Positions 4,619 to 9,121 of a stretch of DNA of 9,121 bases are shown piece by piece. The DNA lies in NCBI GenBank assembly GCA_003450125.1, contig DMFR01000173.1, positions 1-9,121 of the forward strand. The letters are read 5' to 3'. The DNA comes from Prolixibacteraceae bacterium (GTDB lineage: Bacteria > Bacteroidota > Bacteroidia > Bacteroidales > Prolixibacteraceae). The notes beneath the pieces were generated by a model. The model was not told the DNA's origin, ran no database searches, and was given only the letters and a program-made list of their open reading frames with translations. The translations under genes were made by a program, and so were the position numbers. How positions within the stretch are numbered: position 1 is the stretch's first letter; the number at the start of each line of letters is the position of its first letter.

Positions 4619-6037
4619 TTAATCAACGTTGTCGTGCAAGAATGAATTATTGTCCCGCAAAGTTACGCTATTATCTTCATCTGGTGAAATAGTAAAACGG
4701 GAAAGTTTTTCTTCAACCTTCTTTTTCAATCCTGAGAAGCGTAGGTTTTTTCTACGGTAAGCGGGTATATTTTCCAATTCATCCACAGCTTCCTCTGAAG
4801 TCTGGGTATAATCAACAGGCTCTTCAATTTCTCCGTAGGATTCTTTTTTTGGATTGTTCCCGTATAGGCCTTCAAATTCATCATACACGCTGGAATTCAT
4901 CTCAAACTCAAAGGTCTTCTGTTTGATATTCTTCGAGCCATACAATTCGTTTTCAACCGAAGTCTTTGTTTCCGCCTTGACCGATGTAACGGATTCCTGG
5001 GCCTCATCATTGAGGGTGTGGTAGGTTTTTTCCTGATTTTTATTCATGGCCATTTCAGGGATACTGCTGGTACTAAAACCTGTGGCAATGATGGTCACCG
5101 AGATCTTATCGCCCAATGATTCGTCAACGCCATTACCCCAGATAAGGTCAGCCGAATTACCAGCCTTCTCCTGGATAAAATCAGTGATCTCACCAATTTC
5201 ATCCATGGTGATTTCATCCGATCCAGAAGTAATGTTCAATAAAATATTGCGGGCCCCTAAAATATCGTTGTTATTCAGAAGCGGAGAATTCAAGGCTTCT
5301 TCAACGGCAATAATGGCACGGTTTACGCCTGAAGCGATGCCTGTACCCATCAAAGCAACCCCACTGTTGCGCATCACTGTTTCAACATCGGCAAAGTCAA
5401 CGTTGATATAACCGGGAACAGTAATAATTTCAGCTATTCCCTTGGCAGCCGTAGCCAGGATATTATCGGCCTTGGCAAAGGCATCTGATATTTTAAAATC
5501 ACCATACATTTCGCGGATACGTTCATTGTTGATCACCAAAAGTGAATCGACATGCGTCTCCATGGCAGCAATCCCTTCAACCGCTTGTTTGATACGACGG
5601 CGACCTTCATTGCGGAAAGGAATGGTTACAATTCCTACAGTCAGGATGCCCAACTCCTTGGCCGCCTGTGCAATTACTGGAGCGCCTCCGGTTCCGGTAC
5701 CTCCACCCATTCCGGCAGTAATGAAAACCATCTTTGTATTGGTACCCAGAATTAATTTTACATCTTCAATGTTCTCAATGGCAGCTTCACGGCCTGTTTC
5801 GGGTTTATTACCGGCCCCTCTGCCTTCAGTTAGCGAAGAACCCAATTGAACCTTAAAGGGAACCGGACTGTTGACAAGGGCTTGTGAATCGGTGTTGCAA
5901 ACCATAAAGTCCACATCACGAATTCCCTGATGGTACATGTGATTGACTGCATTTCCACCACCACCACCTACACCAATTACTTTTATGATAGAACCTGAAT
6001 TCGAGGCGATATCAAAATTCATTATTTCGTTTGCCAT
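4619..6037 (-). CDS. ftsZ: Cell division GTPase FtsZ, canonical copy
   Basis: Tubulin-like GTPase that polymerises into the division ring on the cytoplasmic membrane face. It has 472 residues: a GTPase and polymer core to about residue 321, a linker of about 100 residues, then a C-terminal region. The tubulin signature is GGGTGTGGAP (111-120; most FtsZ have GTGAAP). The T7 loop NVDFADVETVM (212-222) carries the catalytic D214 and D217. IPAYRRKNLRF (424-434) matches the conserved C-terminal peptide that binds FtsA and other partners. The extra tail after it ends in NNSFLHDNVD, a form I recall from other Bacteroidetes. The gene lies 32 bases downstream of the second ftsZ and 11 bases upstream of yqeY. 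The intact tail and position mark this as the orthologue of ordinary FtsZ. Confidence 0.95.
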   Translation of the reverse strand: MANEIMNFDIASNSGSIIKVIGVGGGGGNAVNHMYHQGIRDVDFMVCNTDSQALVNSPVPFKVQLGSSLTEGRGAGNKPETGREAAIENIEDVKLILGTNTKMVFITAGMGGGTGTGGAPVIAQAAKELGILTVGIVTIPFRNEGRRRIKQAVEGIAAMETHVDSLLVINNERIREMYGDFKISDAFAKADNILATAAKGIAEIITVPGYINVDFADVETVMRNSGVALMGTGIASGVNRAIIAVEEALNSPLLNNNDILGARNILLNITSGSDEITMDEIGEITDFIQEKAGNSADLIWGNGVDESLGDKISVTIIATGFSTSSIPEMAMNKNQEKTYHTLNDEAQESVTSVKAETKTSVENELYGSKNIKQKTFEFEMNSSVYDEFEGLYGNNPKKESYGEIEEPVDYTQTSEEAVDELENIPAYRRKNLRFSGLKKKVEEKLSRFTISPDEDNSVTLRDNNSFLHDNVD

Positions 6038-6069
6038 GATCTTATATTTTTTCTGTTAATGATTCAATT

Positions 6070-7347
6070 TTACTGCATTTGTTCTGATTCAGGAGAGTCT
6101 TTTTCCTCAAAGAACTTTGAGAATTGCCTGGAAAACCAGCTATTGGTATCTTCGTGATTGGATTCACTGGCAAACTCACTTTTCCTTCTGGACTTTCGTT
6201 TGCCATTCTTCTCCTCTGGAACCCTGAACAATGGTTCTTCATTTAACACCTCCCTTTTGGAAGTTTCAGGCTCAACAAATGAACCCAGGAGTTCATCCTC
6301 AAGGTTGATTTCAAACCCATCGTCCACCATCGTTAACTCAACCACATCAGCAGGTCGCTGGAAGATGCGGTTAGGGTTTACATCGAACCCGGTAGCGATA
6401 ATGGTTACACTGATCTGGTCACCAAGTCTCAAATCCATACCATTTCCCCAGATGATCGTTGCATCCTGACCTGCAGCATCCTGTAAATAATCAATGATTT
6501 CACCAATCTCGCCCATGGTAATTTCCTGGGTTCCGGAGATGATATTGAGTAAAATGTCCTTAGTTCCTTTGATGCTGCTGCTATCGAGCAGAGGTGATTC
6601 GAGTGCCTGTTGAACGGCTTTCATGGAACGGCCTTCGCCAGTAGCGAAGCCGGTACCCATCAGAAAGACTTCACTACCGGCCATGACTGTGCATACATCG
6701 GCAAAGTCGATATTGATATTTCCGTGAAGGGTAATGATTTCGGCAACCCCTTTTACTGCAGTAGTAATAATGTTGTCGGCTTTCTTAAAAGCGACAGATG
6801 CCGTCAGGTTTCCGTATATTTTATGCAGTTTTTCGTTGCTGATTACCAGCATACTGTCAACATGTTCTTTTAGTTTATCGATGCCTGCCCGGGCTTGTTC
6901 ATATCTCCGTTTGCCCTCTGAAGGAGCGGGAAGAGTCACTACAGCAATGGTGAGAATACCCAATTCGCGTGCAAGTTGTGCAATAACAGGGGCAGCCCCT
7001 GTTCCGGTACCACCTCCCATTCCAGCGGTGATAAACACCATTTTGGTGGTACCTTCCAATACATTGCGGATGTCATCCAGATTTTCAATGGCAGCCTGTT
7101 CTCCCTGATCAGGCAGGTTACCTGCACCCCGGCCTTCGGTCAGGGTTACACCCAGCTGAATGCGAATGGGTACCGGATTGTTTTGCATCGCCTGTGCATC
7201 GGTATTGCAAATAATGAAGTCAACACCCACAATACCTTCCTCAAACATGTGTTTGACGGCATTACATCCACCTCCCCCAACACCAATGACTTTGATGATT
7301 GAAGAATTTGCATGCTCTATTCCGAAATTAAGTATTTCATCGATCAT
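6070..7347 (-). CDS. Second FtsZ paralogue lacking the C-terminal anchor peptide
   Basis: A 425-residue FtsZ homologue directly following ftsA. Hand alignment without gaps of residues 16-321 to the neighbouring copy gives 193 identities in 306 positions (about 63%), higher in the nucleotide-binding half. GTPase motifs are intact: GGGTGTGAAP (111-120) and T7 loop NIDFADVCTVM (212-222) with D214 and D217. It differs after the T7 loop (SEVFLMG where the other has SGVALMG) and in GEGRSMKAV versus GVNRAIIAV. The tail has no IPAYRRK-like peptide. It carries a basic patch KRKSRRK (383-389) and then WFSRQFSKFF (404-413), which as a helix places W404, F405, F409, F412 and F413 on one face, before an acidic end. 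It is presumably active as a GTPase; a direct membrane or regulatory role is inference. The start is ATG at 7347, 59 bases after the ftsA stop. Confidence 0.93.
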   Translation of the reverse strand: MIDEILNFGIEHANSSIIKVIGVGGGGCNAVKHMFEEGIVGVDFIICNTDAQAMQNNPVPIRIQLGVTLTEGRGAGNLPDQGEQAAIENLDDIRNVLEGTTKMVFITAGMGGGTGTGAAPVIAQLARELGILTIAVVTLPAPSEGKRRYEQARAGIDKLKEHVDSMLVISNEKLHKIYGNLTASVAFKKADNIITTAVKGVAEIITLHGNINIDFADVCTVMAGSEVFLMGTGFATGEGRSMKAVQQALESPLLDSSSIKGTKDILLNIISGTQEITMGEIGEIIDYLQDAAGQDATIIWGNGMDLRLGDQISVTIIATGFDVNPNRIFQRPADVVELTMVDDGFEINLEDELLGSFVEPETSKREVLNEEPLFRVPEEKNGKRKSRRKSEFASESNHEDTNSWFSRQFSKFFEEKDSPESEQMQ

Positions 7348-7406
7348 AAGGCAGACATGATTATATTAGTTGATAAGTCATTTCCGTAATCCCAGGGTTT
7401 AGTTTT

Positions 7407-8699
7407 TCACAAGTCCTGATTCATTTCTGTATCAGCCTGGTTTTCTTCGAAAAAACCAATTACCCCCTGAACAATTCTCTTTTGCATCTTTTCAACAATC
7501 CCAGGCTCGTTTGATTTTATCTTTAATTTTTTTCTCTTCTTGCCTACCTGGCCTTCTTCTTCGGCAGCCATCTTCATCAGACCCAGTACGGTTGAGTAAC
7601 GTGGATCATCTACTTCTTTCCGAGCTATAAAGTTATTCAAGTTTGGCTTTCCTTTGCGAACATCAAAACCTGTCCGATACTTAATTAATTGGCTTAAATT
7701 GGGCAGCAAAGAAGTTCCTCCTGTAATGACAATTCCGGCACCCAGTTTATCCGCATATCCTGATTTCTTGATTTGGAAGGCGAATCCATCTACAATCTCC
7801 TCCATTCTGGCCTGAATAATATTTGCCAAAGCTTTAAAGGAGATCTGCCGTGGTTCCCAACCCTGAATTGGAATGGTAACCACCTTATCTTCAGGAGCAA
7901 AATCGGCAATAGCCTGACCAAACTGTACTTTCAGGGATTCAGCCTGCTTGACGGTAATAGAGCAACCTTCCTTAATATCGTGGGTAAGTACATTGCCCCC
8001 AAAGGGAACCATGGAAGTATAACAAAGCACTCCGTCGCAGAAGATAGAAATTTTGGTGGTTCCCCCGCCAATATCGACCAATGCAACACCGGCTTCCTTT
8101 TCATCCTCGGTCAGTACGACTTCAGAGGAGGCAATAGGGTCAAGAATAGGTTTTTGGACATTAATCAACCCTTTCTTGAAACAAGTGGTAATGTTCCTCA
8201 AATAGGCCTCAGGGGCAATGTGCACCTTGAAAGTGCCTTCAATCTTTTCCCCTATGGTGCCTACCGGGCTGGTGATCCCAGTTTCACTATCAATGGTATA
8301 AAATTCAGAATTAACGTGGTAAATGGACATATCCTCCGGAATATTGATCTGGCGGGCCTGTTCGGTCATTTGCAGAATATCGGATTCAGTAACAGAACGG
8401 TCGCGGCCAATGGTTCTCTGTACCCGAGCAGTTAAAGTGGTAAGATGTTGCCCGGAAATATTGACAAAAATGTTTTCAATGGTTTGACCGCAATCCCTTT
8501 CAGCCTGGCTAACAGCATCATTTACGGCTGCATAGGCCTCATCAACATTCAGGACTACCCCCCGTTTGATGCCGCGTGAAGCACTATGACCGAGGCCAAT
8601 AATCTGGATTTTATTGTCTTCAACTTTCTTTCCGGCAAGGGCTACCACTTTTGTTGAACCGATATCAACTGCTGCAAAAATTACTTCGTTCTTGTCCAT
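7407..8699 (-). CDS. ftsA: Cell division protein FtsA
   Basis: Actin-like ATPase that tethers FtsZ polymers to the inner membrane and recruits later divisome proteins. The 430 residues show phosphate-1 AVDIGSTKVVAL (10-21), phosphate-2 ALVDIGGGTTKISIF (206-220) and the adenosine motif GIVITGGTSLLPNL (322-335). The FtsA-specific 1C (SHS2) domain occupies roughly residues 85-165. A basic linker (KKRKKLKIK, 387-395) leads to the membrane-targeting amphipathic helix EKMQKRIVQGVIGFFEEN (403-420). The protein is complete. It begins three bases after the ftsQ stop, so the two are probably co-translated. It directly precedes the divergent ftsZ copy rather than the canonical one. Confidence 0.95.
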   Translation of the reverse strand: MDKNEVIFAAVDIGSTKVVALAGKKVEDNKIQIIGLGHSASRGIKRGVVLNVDEAYAAVNDAVSQAERDCGQTIENIFVNISGQHLTTLTARVQRTIGRDRSVTESDILQMTEQARQINIPEDMSIYHVNSEFYTIDSETGITSPVGTIGEKIEGTFKVHIAPEAYLRNITTCFKKGLINVQKPILDPIASSEVVLTEDEKEAGVALVDIGGGTTKISIFCDGVLCYTSMVPFGGNVLTHDIKEGCSITVKQAESLKVQFGQAIADFAPEDKVVTIPIQGWEPRQISFKALANIIQARMEEIVDGFAFQIKKSGYADKLGAGIVITGGTSLLPNLSQLIKYRTGFDVRKGKPNLNNFIARKEVDDPRYSTVLGLMKMAAEEEGQVGKKRKKLKIKSNEPGIVEKMQKRIVQGVIGFFEENQADTEMNQDL

Positions 8700-8702
8700 A
8701 AT

Positions 8703-9121
8703 TTATTTTTTTGTACAAACAACCTGGTTCTGATATTTTACACTGATGGCTTTATATTTGTTCCAACCTAAATTCTTAAATCCTTGTTGGTAAACTGCTT
8801 TTAAATTCCTTAATTTAAACTCATAATCTTCCGGCTTGCCAAATTCAATCAGGTAGTCGCCCACCTGCGGAATTATGAGCAATTCTCCGTTTGGCTGGAT
8901 TAAGACTTGTTCAATAATCGCTCTCCAGAATTCATCCTTGTTCACAAAATCAGCCATTTTGAGCAAATTCGTCTTTACTGTTTCATCCGGGAACGTACCA
9001 GAGGCAATCATAATCCGTTCAATATATTTGGATGAAATGGGAATCTTTGTTCCTTGCATATCCAGATAATAATCTTCAATAGCGGTTTTTATTCGCAGAA
9101 CAGGGGTCCGTTCACCAACAT
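8703..9121 (-). CDS. ftsQ: Cell division protein FtsQ, C-terminal part (cut by window edge)
   Basis: The frame is open to the window end, giving 138 visible C-terminal residues of a protein usually near 240. The visible part starts VGERTPVLRIKTAIEDYYLD and continues MQGTKIPISSKYIERIMIAS, matching the Bacteroidetes FtsQ/DivIB beta-domain ('tPvlRI....YyiD..G..iPlS'). The membrane anchor and POTRA domain lie outside the window. FtsQ is a bitopic protein whose extracytoplasmic domain bridges early and late divisome components. An internal ATG at 9059 is not the true start, since coding similarity continues upstream of it. Its place before ftsA is the normal dcw order. Confidence 0.88.
   Translation of the reverse strand, partial: VGERTPVLRIKTAIEDYYLDMQGTKIPISSKYIERIMIASGTFPDETVKTNLLKMADFVNKDEFWRAIIEQVLIQPNGELLIIPQVGDYLIEFGKPEDYEFKLRNLKAVYQQGFKNLGWNKYKAISVKYQNQVVCTKK

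Noticed and set aside
5046..5849. Long + strand ORFs opposite the ftsZ, ftsA and second ftsZ genes
   Set aside because: They are antisense shadows of strongly conserved - strand genes; their translations show no recognisable family and rich runs typical of reversed codons.
8703..9059. ftsQ as a complete 118-residue protein starting at 9059
   Set aside because: The frame remains open to the window edge and the upstream residues (TPVLRIKTAIEDYYLD) match FtsQ, so the gene is simply cut by the window.
1..9121. tRNA, rRNA or riboswitch structures
   Set aside because: No cloverleaf, rRNA-like segment or known riboswitch core was seen in the non-coding stretches on either strand.

Overview
The window looks like a chromosomal segment of a Bacteroidota (Bacteroidetes) bacterium, probably near the Bacteroidales/Marinilabiliales. 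The evidence is the division cluster order ftsQ-ftsA-ftsZ-yqeY, an FtsZ tail ending in NSFLHDNVD (recalled as typical of the phylum), start codons without clear Shine-Dalgarno sequences, and two TAATTTTG octamers matching the phylum's -7 promoter element (TAnnTTTG) just upstream of start codons. Base composition is moderate in the housekeeping genes and visibly more AT-rich in the accessory genes.

Left part (1-2740, + strand): lipA and lipB, the two enzymes of de novo lipoate attachment, are separated by three tightly spaced accessory genes: an orphan DUF2442-type protein, a minimal nucleotidyltransferase (MNT) and a HEPN-domain protein. The MNT and HEPN genes overlap by 4 bases, which is the layout of MntA/HepT-like toxin-antitoxin pairs. 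The HEPN protein lacks the histidine of the usual RX4-6H nuclease motif.

Middle part (2741-4157): an imperfect palindrome of about 143 bp lies between the lipB stop codon and a convergent gene. That gene, easily overlooked, is a 102-codon TIGR04076-like reading frame on the - strand interrupted by one in-frame TAG. Immediately upstream of it, on the same strand, is a small single-domain cupin. The following 630 bases hold no convincing intact gene but are rich in structure: a short hairpin, a 34-residue ORF that may be a gene remnant, a perfect 8-bp hairpin, an array of 11-bp repeats in two opposed blocks, a G-quadruplex motif and a strong bidirectional terminator.

Right part (4158-9121, - strand): the end of the division and cell-wall cluster, transcribed as ftsQ (cut by the window edge), ftsA, a divergent ftsZ paralogue, the canonical ftsZ, and yqeY. 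FtsQ is the periplasmic-side divisome protein, FtsA the membrane-tethered actin-like anchor, and FtsZ the tubulin-like ring GTPase. The striking feature is the tandem ftsZ pair. The copy next to yqeY keeps the C-terminal anchor-binding peptide (IPAYRRK). The copy next to ftsA keeps all GTPase motifs but has lost that peptide and instead ends in a short amphipathic segment that could bind membrane directly. A two-FtsZ division system with a self-anchoring partner is the best candidate here for undescribed biology.
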